DNA from: Nitrospirota bacterium
GTDB lineage: Bacteria; UBA2233
Assembly (NCBI GenBank): GCA_011620345.1
Contig: WOZJ01000071.1
Location: forward strand, 1 to 64,000
DNA: 64,000 nucleotides
Reading direction: 5' to 3'
A program made the position numbers and the translations under genes. The notes below the pieces were generated by a model that saw only the letters and a program-made list of their open reading frames with translations, ran no database searches and had not been told where the DNA came from. Below are positions 20,315-29,840 of the stretch, piece after piece. Each line of letters opens with the position of its first letter. Within the stretch, counting starts at the first letter, position 1.

Positions 20315-21857
20315 CGAGTACGTAGGCCGCGATCAGCAAAACCCAGCCCTCTCCAAAACGGGCATAGAGTGTTATCCCGCTTTTCCCGACAGGGATGGAC
20401 ACCTCCGACGTCCAGGCTTTGAACAGCCCGGAGGCGTGTCGAATCTCTCCAGACGGCAGGATAAGCGCAGAGATCCCGGTATTCGTCACCCGAACGAGCG
20501 GCAGACGAAGGCTTGTAGCCAAATAGGAGGCGATCCGAAGGTGCTGGTAGGGGGCGGATGTTTTGCCGAACCACGCATCGTTACTTAAGTTGAACAGCAC
20601 ATTGGCCCCTTGACTAACCATTTTTCTGGCGATTTCCGGGAAAATGGCCTCGTAGCACACGAGCGTCCCGATCGTGTGCCTGCCGGCCCTTAAGGGATGA
20701 ACCGTGCGACCAGGGGTAAAGTTGCCGACCTCGCCTACGAGCCTGCCGATGATGGGCACAGGGGCGTACTCGCCAAACGGGACGAGGTGCACCTTGTCGT
20801 AGAAATCCATGAGCCTTCCAGTCCGATCCAGAGCGATTACCCGGTTTCGGTAGCGCCACTCGCCCGAAGGCTCGTCCAAGGCGGCGTCAATCGTACCCGT
20901 GATAAGCGGCGAAGGAAGGGGGAAGAGGCGTTCCAAAAAGTACCGGCGCGCAACGAAATCCGGCGTGAAGAAGAAAGACAGGGCCGTCTCTGGCCATACC
21001 ACCAAATCTGGCGGTTCATGCGTCTTTTGTAGCGCGGCATGCGTAAGGTTTACGTAGGTGTCGATGACAGAGAATTTTTTAGACTCGTCAAACTTGGAAT
21101 CTTGGGGGATGTTGCCTTGCACTAGCAGCGCCCGGAGCGTTGTCTTGGGGGCCGCCTCCTTGGCGAAAGAGAGCTTTTTGACGATCCCGAAACCGAAAGC
21201 GAGCGCCAGGCAGGCGATGCCCGTCCAAACCGCCTTCAATACTCGTGCGGACCTTTTACTCTCATGGAAAGCCCGCCATGCAGTGGCGCCTAGCAGCGCC
21301 AATAAAAAGCTTCCCAGCAATGGCCCTCCAAGCTCGCTGACCTGCGCAAGCGTGGAGGCTGGGTCTAGGGCGTGGCCTAACAGGAGCCAGGGAAAACCTC
21401 CAAGGAACCTCGATCGGACGAGTTCGAGCACAACCCATACGCTTGCAAGCCAAAAGGCAGAAGGGGTTTTTTTGAACCGTAGGGCGTACAGGTGGGCAAA
21501 GAGCGAAAAAAGGCCGAAAAACGCTCCTAGGTAGGCATAGAGCGGGATGACGATCATGGCGCTTAACCACCAGCCAAATTGCCCGTATACGCTTACGGTG
21601 TACACCAGCCAGTGCATAAGCAGCACCTCTGAAACCACGCCGAGGCTCAATCCCCAGAGGAAAGCACGCTTTGGGGTCGGTGCCAACCTCGAGATCTCCA
21701 GCAGGCAAAAAACTCCAAGGAGCGCCGATGCAGAAAGCCCGTACGGAGGAAAGGCCAACCAAAACGCGACGCATCCCGAAGCGAACGGAAGCCAAGGCAG
21801 CGCTATTTTTTGACTGTCCTCAGAAGCAAGGATGGGCTTGAGCATGCCTTCCATCAA
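20265..21857 (-). CDS. lnt: Apolipoprotein N-acyltransferase
   Basis: N-terminal multi-TM region, carbon-nitrogen hydrolase domain with LVVWPETALSFFF, YDKVHLVPFGEYAP, GTLVCYEAIFPEIARKMV, LSNDAWFG. Confidence 0.92.
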   Translation of the reverse strand: MMEGMLKPILASEDSQKIALPWLPFASGCVAFWLAFPPYGLSASALLGVFCLLEISRLAPTPKRAFLWGLSLGVVSEVLLMHWLVYTVSVYGQFGWWLSAMIVIPLYAYLGAFFGLFSLFAHLYALRFKKTPSAFWLASVWVVLELVRSRFLGGFPWLLLGHALDPASTLAQVSELGGPLLGSFLLALLGATAWRAFHESKRSARVLKAVWTGIACLALAFGFGIVKKLSFAKEAAPKTTLRALLVQGNIPQDSKFDESKKFSVIDTYVNLTHAALQKTHEPPDLVVWPETALSFFFTPDFVARRYFLERLFPLPSPLITGTIDAALDEPSGEWRYRNRVIALDRTGRLMDFYDKVHLVPFGEYAPVPIIGRLVGEVGNFTPGRTVHPLRAGRHTIGTLVCYEAIFPEIARKMVSQGANVLFNLSNDAWFGKTSAPYQHLRIASYLATSLRLPLVRVTNTGISALILPSGEIRHASGLFKAWTSEVSIPVGKSGITLYARFGEGWVLLIAAYVLVSLKPLFRKRSPHSFR

Positions 21858-22696
21858 GAACTCTGGGTAGGGGATACAGGTTCAATCCGGACCTTTACCG
21901 CCTTTCTTGGGTCAGCCTCGAGAACCAGAAAGCGGTATCCGGAGAGCTCGATCTTTTCCCCAGGCTTCGGGATTCTTCCTAGGTTGTGCACCAAAAGACC
22001 GTTAAGCGTTTCGACATCCTGAGGTTTTTCAAGGACTACCCCCGTCTCTTCCATCAGCTCTTCAAGCGAGATCCTTGCCAGCACTTCGAACCCTCCCTTA
22101 GGGAGGCTGACATAGTCTTTCTCTTCTTCCTCCTCTTGGGAAATAAGGAGGTCTCCAAAGAGCTCTTCCATGAGGTCGTGCACGGTTACGATCCCCACGG
22201 TAGAGCCAAACTCGTCCACCACGACGGCCAGCGTTGTCCTTTTTTCCTGGAAGGATTTCAGAAGCCCAAAAATGCGCTTTACCTCTGGGACGAGCAGGAC
22301 AGGCCTTGCGATGCTTTCTACCGGCTCGTCCTGAGGAATGTTTAGGCCGTAGCGCTTTAGAATATCCTTTAGAAAGGCAACGCCCGCAATCTCGTCGAGC
22401 GTTTCACGATACACGGGCAGCTTCGAGTACCCGCTGTCGATGCTCCGATCGATAAACTCAACAAGCGAAGCGTGCCTTGGAACGGCGACAATCCTGTCCC
22501 TTGGGACCATGATTTCCCGAACCTCCCTCTGCTCGAACTCTCCTAGACGAATCGCCACCTCGCGGATTTCGCCATGGTCCAGCAGTGCGAGGATTCTTGG
22601 GTCGATGTCTCCTTCTTGGCCTACGTCAAACCCGTTGCTTGCCTCGTGGCTTGGTTTTTGTCCCTTAAGACGCAAAAGACTGCTTACGATACGCAT
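21854..22696 (-). CDS. CorC/HlyC-like protein with paired CBS domains and transporter-associated domain
   Basis: REIMVPRDRIVAVPRHASLVEFIDRSIDSGYSKLPVYRETLDEIAGVAFLKD, VVDEFGSTVGIVTVHDLMEELFGDL, NGLLVHNLGRIPKPGE. Confidence 0.88.
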   Translation of the reverse strand: MRIVSSLLRLKGQKPSHEASNGFDVGQEGDIDPRILALLDHGEIREVAIRLGEFEQREVREIMVPRDRIVAVPRHASLVEFIDRSIDSGYSKLPVYRETLDEIAGVAFLKDILKRYGLNIPQDEPVESIARPVLLVPEVKRIFGLLKSFQEKRTTLAVVVDEFGSTVGIVTVHDLMEELFGDLLISQEEEEEKDYVSLPKGGFEVLARISLEELMEETGVVLEKPQDVETLNGLLVHNLGRIPKPGEKIELSGYRFLVLEADPRKAVKVRIEPVSPTQSS

Positions 22697-23208
22697 GGGT
22701 CGAAAATGCCTTCCAAAAGTTCCCAGTTTAGATGCGGGTGGGTAGTTGCTAGCACAAGACGCTCGAGCGTACGCATCGTCATCTCTGCCGAAGCGCCTCG
22801 CGTGTGGTCATAACCGGCCAAGTGGAGGAGTCCGTGGACCCAGAGTCTCAAGACGACAGATTCGTAGGGAAGGTTTTTTTCCTTGGCACGCCGTAGGGCC
22901 CATTCTCCATTGAGGACGACATCGCCCATGTTGCGGTCCTCCAGCCCGTAACCAAAGCTCAGGACATTAGTTGCGGTATCTTTCTTCCGGTAGCGCGCAT
23001 TGAGGGTTTGAGAGGTTTGATTGCCCACAAGCGCCAGGGCAATGCCGTACCCCTCAAAGCCCAAGGCGCTTAAGTGCCGCCTCATCGTAGCCTTGAATGG
23101 CCGGATATTCAGGTTTCGAGAAAGGGCCGGGCTTTCTGGTATTAGCGCGACGTTGACCCTCGGGTTTTGCAACCTGTTGACGGACAAGCTCATAGCGGAC
23201 ACGCCCAT
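22684..23208 (-). CDS. ybeY: Endoribonuclease / rRNA maturation factor YbeY
   Basis: LNARYRKKDTATNVLSFGYG and metal-binding HGLLHLAGYDHTRGASAEM; start uncertain and inside the 3' end of the pgpH-like gene. Confidence 0.88.
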   Translation of the reverse strand: MGVSAMSLSVNRLQNPRVNVALIPESPALSRNLNIRPFKATMRRHLSALGFEGYGIALALVGNQTSQTLNARYRKKDTATNVLSFGYGLEDRNMGDVVLNGEWALRRAKEKNLPYESVVLRLWVHGLLHLAGYDHTRGASAEMTMRTLERLVLATTHPHLNWELLEGIFDPCVS

Positions 23209-25426
23209 GGTAGATGCTTATAAGGGTTTCAATCAAGCTCCTAGCGATCGCATGCAAGTCTTTGAGCGTCATGTCGCAACCGTCTAGCTGACCGTCCAAA
23301 AATTTGGTCCGGATTGTTCGCTGGACAAGCCCTTGTATCCTGGCGACAGAGAACTCGGGCAGCGTCCTCGCGCTTGCCTCGAGAGAATCGGCGAGCATCA
23401 AGACGCCCGCCTCCTTGGAGCGCGGCTTTGGGCCAGGGTAGCGGAAGTCCGGCTCTTGGACGTTCGGGTCGAGGAGGACGGCCTTATCGAAGAAGAACTT
23501 GATCAACGTGGTGCCGTGGTGTTCCGGGATCATTCGGGTCACCGCTTCCGGAAGCTTATGGGCCCTGGCCAACTCGATTCCCTCTTTGACATGCGCCTTT
23601 ATGATCAACGCGCTCAATGTAGGGGATAGGCCATCGTGGCAGTTGGGCTCTCCTGGCCTTAGGTTTTCGACATAATACTGAGGCCTTCTCATCTTGCCGA
23701 TGTCGTGAAAATACGCTCCGACACGGACAAGCAGCGCGTTGGCTCCGATCTGTTTGGCCGCACGGTCTGCCAGCACGCTCATCGTCAAAGAATGACTGTA
23801 CGTTCCCGGGGCGAGCATGGCCAGCTTTTTAAGCAGAGGGTGCTCCATCGAGGAAAGCTCGAGCAACGAAAGCGTGGTTGCGTAACCAAACGCATACTCG
23901 ATCAGCGGAAGAAGGCCCAATGACAAGATTGTAGTTAGCCAGTTGCCCACGTTGGCTGCAAGTATGCCAAGGAGGAATTTCTGGAAAGAGACAGTCCCGG
24001 GCGAGGGGAACCCCTCAATCAGGGCAACCAACACGACGATGGCCATACCCATGAAAGATGTCTGTCTGCCAAGCTTGAGAAAACCCGTCCTGCTCTCCAG
24101 TCGTGAAAACCAGATAAGGAGCGTGCATCCCATCAGAAAGGCATAAAGAGAGGCATACGCCGCAGGGGGGAGGAACCAGCCAATCAAAAGACTGTAGAGC
24201 GTAAGGAAAATAAACGATTCCTTTGGGCCGAAGATGGAGCGAACGAGCATTGGGGCCAAGGTAACGGGCAAGCAAGCGATTGCCAAGAATTGGTCAAACC
24301 CGTTCTTGGGAGAAACCTCGAGCACTTTGAGAATGCCCGCTCTTGAGAGAGTAAGGAGCCCAAGGGTAACGACGAGTAGAAAACCATAGTAGAGAAGGTT
24401 CTTTGGCTTAAGCCCTTCTGCTACATCAACGACCGGGGCCACTCTAATGGCATAGAGGAGTGCGAGGAACATTAGCAGCGAAGTACCAATGAAGTAAGAG
24501 AGGGCAAACCCCGTTGAGGCCTGGGCGTTTTTCTTGAGCTTTTCGAGCTGTTCGGGGTAGATAACCTCGTCTTGATGAACGATGACCTCTCCCTTGCGGA
24601 CCGTTCGAAGGACGGGAGGGGTCTTTTCGTACGTCACCTTTTTCCTAAGGAGCGTGCTTTCCTGGTCAAAATAGACGTTTGGCAGAAGAAGTTCGGAGAT
24701 ATATCCAGCAAGCCCTTCTTTCCCGGGCAGGTCGTTGGGCAGCGTTTTGACAAGGCGATCGTATAGCGATTGTCTGGCTTCGCTGCGCCCGATGAAGCGC
24801 TCTGGGGCAATCTCGATCTCTTTGCCGTTCCTTAGACGTACGACGTAAGGCCGGCTTGGGTTGGTTTCGGCCATGGGGCCGGCAGGCTCCTCCCGGACAA
24901 AGCTCGAGGCGTAGACGTTGGCCACCTCGAGGGCGAGCCGTTCTTGCAGGTCTTCAGAAACTCCTTCTTTGCTTAAAAAGGTAAGTGCCTCTTTTGGAGG
25001 CCTAAGCCCCGTGTGCTCAAAGAGCGCTTGTTCGCATTCGAGCGGAGCATTCCTTTTAAACGCTTTTGTACACGTTTTGAGTGCCAGCCCAAGGTTTCGA
25101 ACGATAAGGTCCGGAATTTCTTCGGCCAAGAAATAAACGGGCGGAACCTCGAGGGCCGCGCGCTCCTTGGCCTGAAAGGTCGCTGCAGGGTCGACGACTT
25201 TGAAGTCTTTTTTAGCGTGAACCGGGTAACGTGCGACATCCCCGACGTTGAAGTTTTCCTTTTTGTGCAACAACTCAGGACTTATCGCAAACGTTAGTAG
25301 TCCACTTATTCCAAGCAAGATTGTCACTAGAACAACTTTTTTTCGGTTGTCCACCGACACAAACAGGCCTGCCCAGAGCCGTGAAAGACTAAGCCTCCTT
25401 AGGCCAAACGGGCTATTTTCTGCCAT
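23054..25426 (-). CDS. 7TM-HD (PgpH-like) cyclic-di-AMP phosphodiesterase-type membrane protein
   Basis: Large N-terminal extracytoplasmic region, multi-TM segment, HD domain GAYFHDIGKMRRPQYYVENL...PEHHGTTLIKFF; ATG at 25426 preceded by GAGGAGGG. Confidence 0.88.
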   Translation of the reverse strand: MAENSPFGLRRLSLSRLWAGLFVSVDNRKKVVLVTILLGISGLLTFAISPELLHKKENFNVGDVARYPVHAKKDFKVVDPAATFQAKERAALEVPPVYFLAEEIPDLIVRNLGLALKTCTKAFKRNAPLECEQALFEHTGLRPPKEALTFLSKEGVSEDLQERLALEVANVYASSFVREEPAGPMAETNPSRPYVVRLRNGKEIEIAPERFIGRSEARQSLYDRLVKTLPNDLPGKEGLAGYISELLLPNVYFDQESTLLRKKVTYEKTPPVLRTVRKGEVIVHQDEVIYPEQLEKLKKNAQASTGFALSYFIGTSLLMFLALLYAIRVAPVVDVAEGLKPKNLLYYGFLLVVTLGLLTLSRAGILKVLEVSPKNGFDQFLAIACLPVTLAPMLVRSIFGPKESFIFLTLYSLLIGWFLPPAAYASLYAFLMGCTLLIWFSRLESRTGFLKLGRQTSFMGMAIVVLVALIEGFPSPGTVSFQKFLLGILAANVGNWLTTILSLGLLPLIEYAFGYATTLSLLELSSMEHPLLKKLAMLAPGTYSHSLTMSVLADRAAKQIGANALLVRVGAYFHDIGKMRRPQYYVENLRPGEPNCHDGLSPTLSALIIKAHVKEGIELARAHKLPEAVTRMIPEHHGTTLIKFFFDKAVLLDPNVQEPDFRYPGPKPRSKEAGVLMLADSLEASARTLPEFSVARIQGLVQRTIRTKFLDGQLDGCDMTLKDLHAIARSLIETLISIYHGRVRYELVRQQVAKPEGQRRANTRKPGPFSKPEYPAIQGYDEAALKRLGL

Positions 25427-26408
25427 TGCCCTCCTCGTAGGCTTGCAACACGGCCTGAACAAGAGGGTGACGCACGACATCCGCCGAAGTAAGGGATACT
25501 AAAGAAATGCTTGGAATACCCTTTAAGATGCGTATCGCTTCGATTAACCCGGAAGGCATTCCTTGAGGAATATCGACCTGTGTGACGTCTCCCGTTACGA
25601 CAACCTTTGAGCCAAACCCCATACGGGTCAGGAACATCTTCATCTGTTCCGAGGAGGTATTCTGCGCCTCGTCCAAGATGATGAACGCATCGTTGAGCGT
25701 GCGGCCGCGCATATAAGCCAAAGGGGCGATTTCAATAACGCCTTTGGCCAAGAACTGTTTGGTGCGCTCCTGCCCCAAGAAATCGTGCAGGCTATCGTAG
25801 AGGGGGCGCATGTAGGGGTCAACCTTTTCAACCAGCGTGCCGGGGAGGAACCCTAGCTTTTCTCCTGCCTCCACGGCGGGACGAACGAGGACGATTCGCT
25901 TCTGGATCTGGTTCACCAAAGAAACGACGGCCATGGCAATGGCCAAGTAGGTCTTCCCCGTCCCGGCCGGCCCGATACAGAAAACCATGTCGCAGCCTTG
26001 GATAGCCCTTAAGTAGTGCTCCTGGTTGGGTGTTTTGGCCTTAACCCAGGTTGTCCAGATTTCTTTCGGTTTTACGGTAGGATCGATTCCGGGCCCTTGA
26101 GCTTGCACCTTCCTATGGCCTTCGGCCTCTTCGATCGTCCTTTCTATCTCCTCGAACGTAATCGCGGTTTTCCTTCTAATTTTTTCTGAGAGTCGATGGA
26201 CCAAGCCTTCCGCCTTCTCCAGCTTCGACTCTTCGCCAAGGAGGTAAAGCGTGGTTCCTCGGTAGGAAAAGCGCACACCAAAATAGCGTTCCAGGAAGCG
26301 TAAGTGATGGCTTGCACCTCCGGCCAATGTCAAAAGCGATTCCTGATCCTCAAACTCAATTTTTCTTAGGGCTGTGCTGATTGCCTCGCCCCGATACCCC
26401 TGCGGCAT
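25413..26408 (-). CDS. phoH: PhoH-family ATPase
   Basis: CIGPAGTGKTYLAIAMAV Walker A, FIILDEAQNTSSEQMKMFLTRMGFGSKVVVTGDVTQVDIP. Confidence 0.93.
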   Translation of the reverse strand: MPQGYRGEAISTALRKIEFEDQESLLTLAGGASHHLRFLERYFGVRFSYRGTTLYLLGEESKLEKAEGLVHRLSEKIRRKTAITFEEIERTIEEAEGHRKVQAQGPGIDPTVKPKEIWTTWVKAKTPNQEHYLRAIQGCDMVFCIGPAGTGKTYLAIAMAVVSLVNQIQKRIVLVRPAVEAGEKLGFLPGTLVEKVDPYMRPLYDSLHDFLGQERTKQFLAKGVIEIAPLAYMRGRTLNDAFIILDEAQNTSSEQMKMFLTRMGFGSKVVVTGDVTQVDIPQGMPSGLIEAIRILKGIPSISLVSLTSADVVRHPLVQAVLQAYEEGNGRK

Positions 26409-26623
26409 ACCTCTAATGGCCGGCCCTCCTAGGTCTTTTAAGGTTTTGAGGTCTCACGGTACGATTCGCCTGAAAGTCGAAAGGCGGACAAGACGGTGCG
26501 GGGTGATGAAAACGTGAACGCGTGCAGTTCGGTTGGAATCCTTCTCTATATTTGACATCCATCCCTTCAAGCACACAAGCACTCAGCAGTATGGCCCTAT
26601 TTTGGGATGATACAAGCCGCACT

Positions 26624-26699
26624 TGGGGTGAGTGGAGGGGATTGAACCCTCGGCCACAGGGGCCACAACCCTGTGCTCTGCCACTGAGCTACACTCACC
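26624..26699 (-). tRNA. tRNA-His(GTG), CCA encoded
   Basis: Reverse complement GGTGAGTGTAGCTCAGTGGCAGAGCACAGGGTTGTGGCCCCTGTGGCCGAGGGTTCAATCCCCTCCACTCACCCCA; anticodon loop TTGTGGC; G-1/C73 pair as expected for tRNA-His. Confidence 0.95.
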
Positions 26700-26859
26700 A
26701 TGTATGCGTACAAACCAGCAATCTTGTGGCTTTTGACATCAGGATAGCACGGTTTCGTAAAGAAATGAAGCTCTACAGGGGAGCACGCATGGTTTTATGG
26801 GCCTCTTCCTCGTGTTATAATGTTTGTCACGCACTCCGCAAAAATAGGAGAACATAGAT

Positions 26860-27093
26860 ATGGAAGAAGCCATGACAGAAAGGGTAATGGGCGTACTTGG
26901 GCGTATTCGGCCCATGCTCAACATGGATGGCGGCGACGTTGAGCTCGTCGAGGTCCGAAACCAAGAAGTTTATCTAAGGCTAAAGGGGGCTTGCGACGGG
27001 TGCCCGAGTGCATTCTTCACGCTACGGATGGGAATCGAACGAGCCCTTCGTTCGGAAATTCCAGAGATTCAACGGGTTATCGCTCTCCCTTGA
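26860..27093 (+). CDS. NifU C-terminal-domain (Nfu-type) Fe-S scaffold protein
   Basis: IRPMLNMDGGDVELVEV...LKGACDGCPSAFFTLRMGIERALRSEIPEI, CxxC motif. Confidence 0.9.
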   Translation: MEEAMTERVMGVLGRIRPMLNMDGGDVELVEVRNQEVYLRLKGACDGCPSAFFTLRMGIERALRSEIPEIQRVIALP

Positions 27094-27095
27094 AG

Positions 27096-28442
27096 ATGGA
27101 GCCCATTTTCTCCAACGAACGCTTGAATGACCTCGCTTCTTCTTCTTTTTTTTTGGCGTTGTCCGTTGAAGATGTGACCTTTGCTTTTGACGGGCCGAAC
27201 GGCCTGCACGAAAGGGTGTTTCCTTTTGATCCAATTCCTCGCTTAATTCCGCAAAATGAGTTTGATCGCCTGGAGGAAGGCATCAAGCAGCGGGTTGTTG
27301 CGATGAACATGTTTTTGCAAGATATTTACCATGAAGGAAAAATATTTAAGGATAAGGTGTTTTCGGAATCGTTTTTTCTCTCCTCTTCGGGGTATATGGT
27401 CGAAGCCAGGGGTATTACTCCGCCCAAGGGGGTGTTTCTCCACCTGTCGGGCATTGACCTCGTTCGGGCGGCCGATACATGGTTCGTGCTCGAGGACAAC
27501 CTAAGGATTCCTTCCGGTGTATCCTATGCACTTAAGGCCCGTGAGTTGTACGAAACCTGCATTCCCGATGTTCTGGCGGAACGGGGGACAAAAGAGACGC
27601 TGACCTTCTTGCAACACCTAGGTAAGGCTTTTTCGTCCGTGAACGCCGACGGGGAGGGAGTTATTCTCTCCCCGGGTAGACACAATGCGGCCTTCTTCGA
27701 GCACGGCTACTTGGCGGAATCGCTCGGGATGACCCTTGCGTTTGGGGAAGATTTGCTCGTCTATGGAGAAGATCTTTTCCTTAGGGGGTGTTTTGGGAAA
27801 AGGCATAAGGTTGGGTTTGTCTATAAAAGGCTCAACGACGAATATCTTGACCCTGTCATGTTCAACCCTGCCTCGGTGATAGGCGTCCCCAACATCTACC
27901 CAATTTACAAAAAAGGGAGGGTGGGGATTGGGAACGCGCTTGGGACCGGGGTGGCGGACGACAAGGGGGTTTTTTATTACACCCCCCAAATCATCCGCTA
28001 CTACTTAGGGCAAGACCCTATTCTTCCTTTGCCTCCCACCTACCTTCCGGAAGACCCGAAGGATGCAGCGTTCGTCCTTGAGAACATGGGCAGGCTCGTG
28101 ATCAAAGAGGTCAACTCGGCAGGAGGATTTGGTGTCCGCTTCGGCCCTAGGCTTACAAAAGCAGAGCTAGCGGAGTTAAAAGTGCGCATTGTCGCTTCCC
28201 CAAGGGGCTTTATTGCCCAGGAGCTTCTCGATTTTGAAGAACTTGACGTCCGCCTTCAAGATGGAACGTACGAGAAACGGCGGGCCGACTTGCGGATGTA
28301 TGCCGCTATGGGCGAGGACGTCTCCGTGCTCCAAGGCGGCTTGAGCCGATTTAGCGGCCAACGGGGATCTTACCTGGTAAATTCATGCCAAGGGGGAGGC
28401 TACAAGGATACATGGGTATACCAACCCGCACAGACTGCTTAA
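27096..28442 (+). CDS. Circularly permuted ATP-grasp protein (DUF404/DUF407 type)
   Basis: FLQDIYHEGKIFKD, DLVRAADTWFVLEDNLRIPSGVSYALKAR, NPASVIGVPNIYPIYKKGRVGIGNALGTGVADDKGVFYYTPQIIRYYLG, VIKEVNSAGGFGV; start placed at internal ATG 27096 just after nfu. Confidence 0.88.
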   Translation: MEPIFSNERLNDLASSSFFLALSVEDVTFAFDGPNGLHERVFPFDPIPRLIPQNEFDRLEEGIKQRVVAMNMFLQDIYHEGKIFKDKVFSESFFLSSSGYMVEARGITPPKGVFLHLSGIDLVRAADTWFVLEDNLRIPSGVSYALKARELYETCIPDVLAERGTKETLTFLQHLGKAFSSVNADGEGVILSPGRHNAAFFEHGYLAESLGMTLAFGEDLLVYGEDLFLRGCFGKRHKVGFVYKRLNDEYLDPVMFNPASVIGVPNIYPIYKKGRVGIGNALGTGVADDKGVFYYTPQIIRYYLGQDPILPLPPTYLPEDPKDAAFVLENMGRLVIKEVNSAGGFGVRFGPRLTKAELAELKVRIVASPRGFIAQELLDFEELDVRLQDGTYEKRRADLRMYAAMGEDVSVLQGGLSRFSGQRGSYLVNSCQGGGYKDTWVYQPAQTA

Positions 28443-29044
28443 ACCTTTTTTGGTTAGGTAGATATACAACCCGTACGCTCGGGACGCTCACGCTCGGGCT
28501 GGAGGTGCTTCGGTGCTTGGCGAGGGGGTTCCCTTGGCCGAAGGCATACGAAGGGCTGCTTGGTAGGCTCCCTTTGGCTCAAGAAGCCCTCCCTTGGTTC
28601 CTCGATACGGTTGTACGCCAAGAAGAACCTCCGGGTGTAGGGTTTGCCCTTAAGATGGCCAGGGAGGATGCCATCTGCCTGCGGGGTCTTTTGGGTACAA
28701 AGGCCGTCACGCTCGTGAACCTTGCCGGCCAAGAAGCCATGGCAATCCAAGAGTCGAACGTGCTGCAGGCCCCCCAAAGAATACTGGCTTTTGGAAATGC
28801 CTTGCTTGTTCATACCAAAGAGAGGCTCGGAGCGGAATGGGCCTGGATGTTTGAGCTTGGAGGATTCGTAGAAGCTCTCGATTTGCGCTTAAGCGTTCTG
28901 GATATGGAAGGAGCCCTGCATGCTGCCTCGCGGCTTAACGGCCTTTTCCAGGAAAACGGGCTTGCGATTGCGCCGTTGGAACAGCTAACGTTGCCCTCTT
29001 TAGAGGAGAAGGTTCATGCCTTTGAGCGCATGCTATCTGTTTAA
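28385..29044 (+). CDS. Alpha-E domain protein
   Basis: NLFWLGRYTTRTLGTLTLGLEVLRCLARG; directly follows the circularly permuted ATP-grasp gene, its usual neighbour. Confidence 0.75.
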   Translation: MPRGRLQGYMGIPTRTDCLNLFWLGRYTTRTLGTLTLGLEVLRCLARGFPWPKAYEGLLGRLPLAQEALPWFLDTVVRQEEPPGVGFALKMAREDAICLRGLLGTKAVTLVNLAGQEAMAIQESNVLQAPQRILAFGNALLVHTKERLGAEWAWMFELGGFVEALDLRLSVLDMEGALHAASRLNGLFQENGLAIAPLEQLTLPSLEEKVHAFERMLSV

Positions 29045-29840
29045 GTCGACCACGCGGCTTACGATTGCAGCCCCTGCAAGAGAGCACCACTTCCTTCTGC
29101 GTATCCTTCCCAAATCCATGCCTTGCATGATTTTGTCAGAATGGGAACTTTCAATCGAGGCTGCGGACTATGTTTCGGCCTTTGAGGATGCCTTTGGCAA
29201 TCGGGTTTTTTATGGGGCCGTTCTAGGCGAGCATGCTCAGCTTGTTGCCAGTGTTTGGGGGAAGGTTTTGCAGAGGAATGAGTACTGGGACGACGACGTC
29301 CAAGGACTAGGACTGTTTTGTCTTCCCTCGCCGATGGTCGGCCCAAGCGAAGCCTTGGATGGGCTTGTAGCCGCAATGACGCCCGCATTCCGCAAGCTTC
29401 AAACTCGAGAAGGAATGCTTTTCTTGAACGATGCCGTCTTTCGCCAGCTTGTCTACGAAAAATGCGTAACAAACTCCGAAACGGACGCGGGCGAGGCGCT
29501 TTCTAGGGGCAAGGGGGTCTGTCAGGATTTCGCGCACATCTTGATCGGCCTTCTCCGCGGGCTTGGAGTGCCAGCGCGATACGTGACAGGATACATAGAG
29601 GGCGAGGGCGATAGCCACGCCTGGGTCGAGGCGTTCCACGAAGGCCGATGGTATGGCTTAGACCCGACGCACAACACGTTCGTTAGGGAAGGGTACATTA
29701 AAGTGGCTCACGGGCGAGACGCCAAGGACACGCGGATGAATTCGGGAGTCTTCAAGGGCAAGTTTTCTCAATACGTCGAAGTTAATGTGCGCGTAGAGAT
29801 GCTGGAAACGGACGATGCTCGAGACCTGGTTCACGCTTAA
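29016..29840 (+). CDS. Transglutaminase-like cysteine protease
   Basis: GKGVCQDFAHILIGLLRGLGVPARYVTGYIEGEGDSHAWVEAFHEGRWYGLDPTHN gives the Cys-His-Asp triad. Confidence 0.9.
   Translation: MPLSACYLFKSTTRLTIAAPAREHHFLLRILPKSMPCMILSEWELSIEAADYVSAFEDAFGNRVFYGAVLGEHAQLVASVWGKVLQRNEYWDDDVQGLGLFCLPSPMVGPSEALDGLVAAMTPAFRKLQTREGMLFLNDAVFRQLVYEKCVTNSETDAGEALSRGKGVCQDFAHILIGLLRGLGVPARYVTGYIEGEGDSHAWVEAFHEGRWYGLDPTHNTFVREGYIKVAHGRDAKDTRMNSGVFKGKFSQYVEVNVRVEMLETDDARDLVHA

Noticed and set aside
26522-26857. ORF encoding ...GEWRGLNPRPQGPQPCALPLSYTHH...
   Set aside because: It reads through tRNA-His; GLNPRPQGPQPCALPLSY is a typical artefact of translating a tRNA gene
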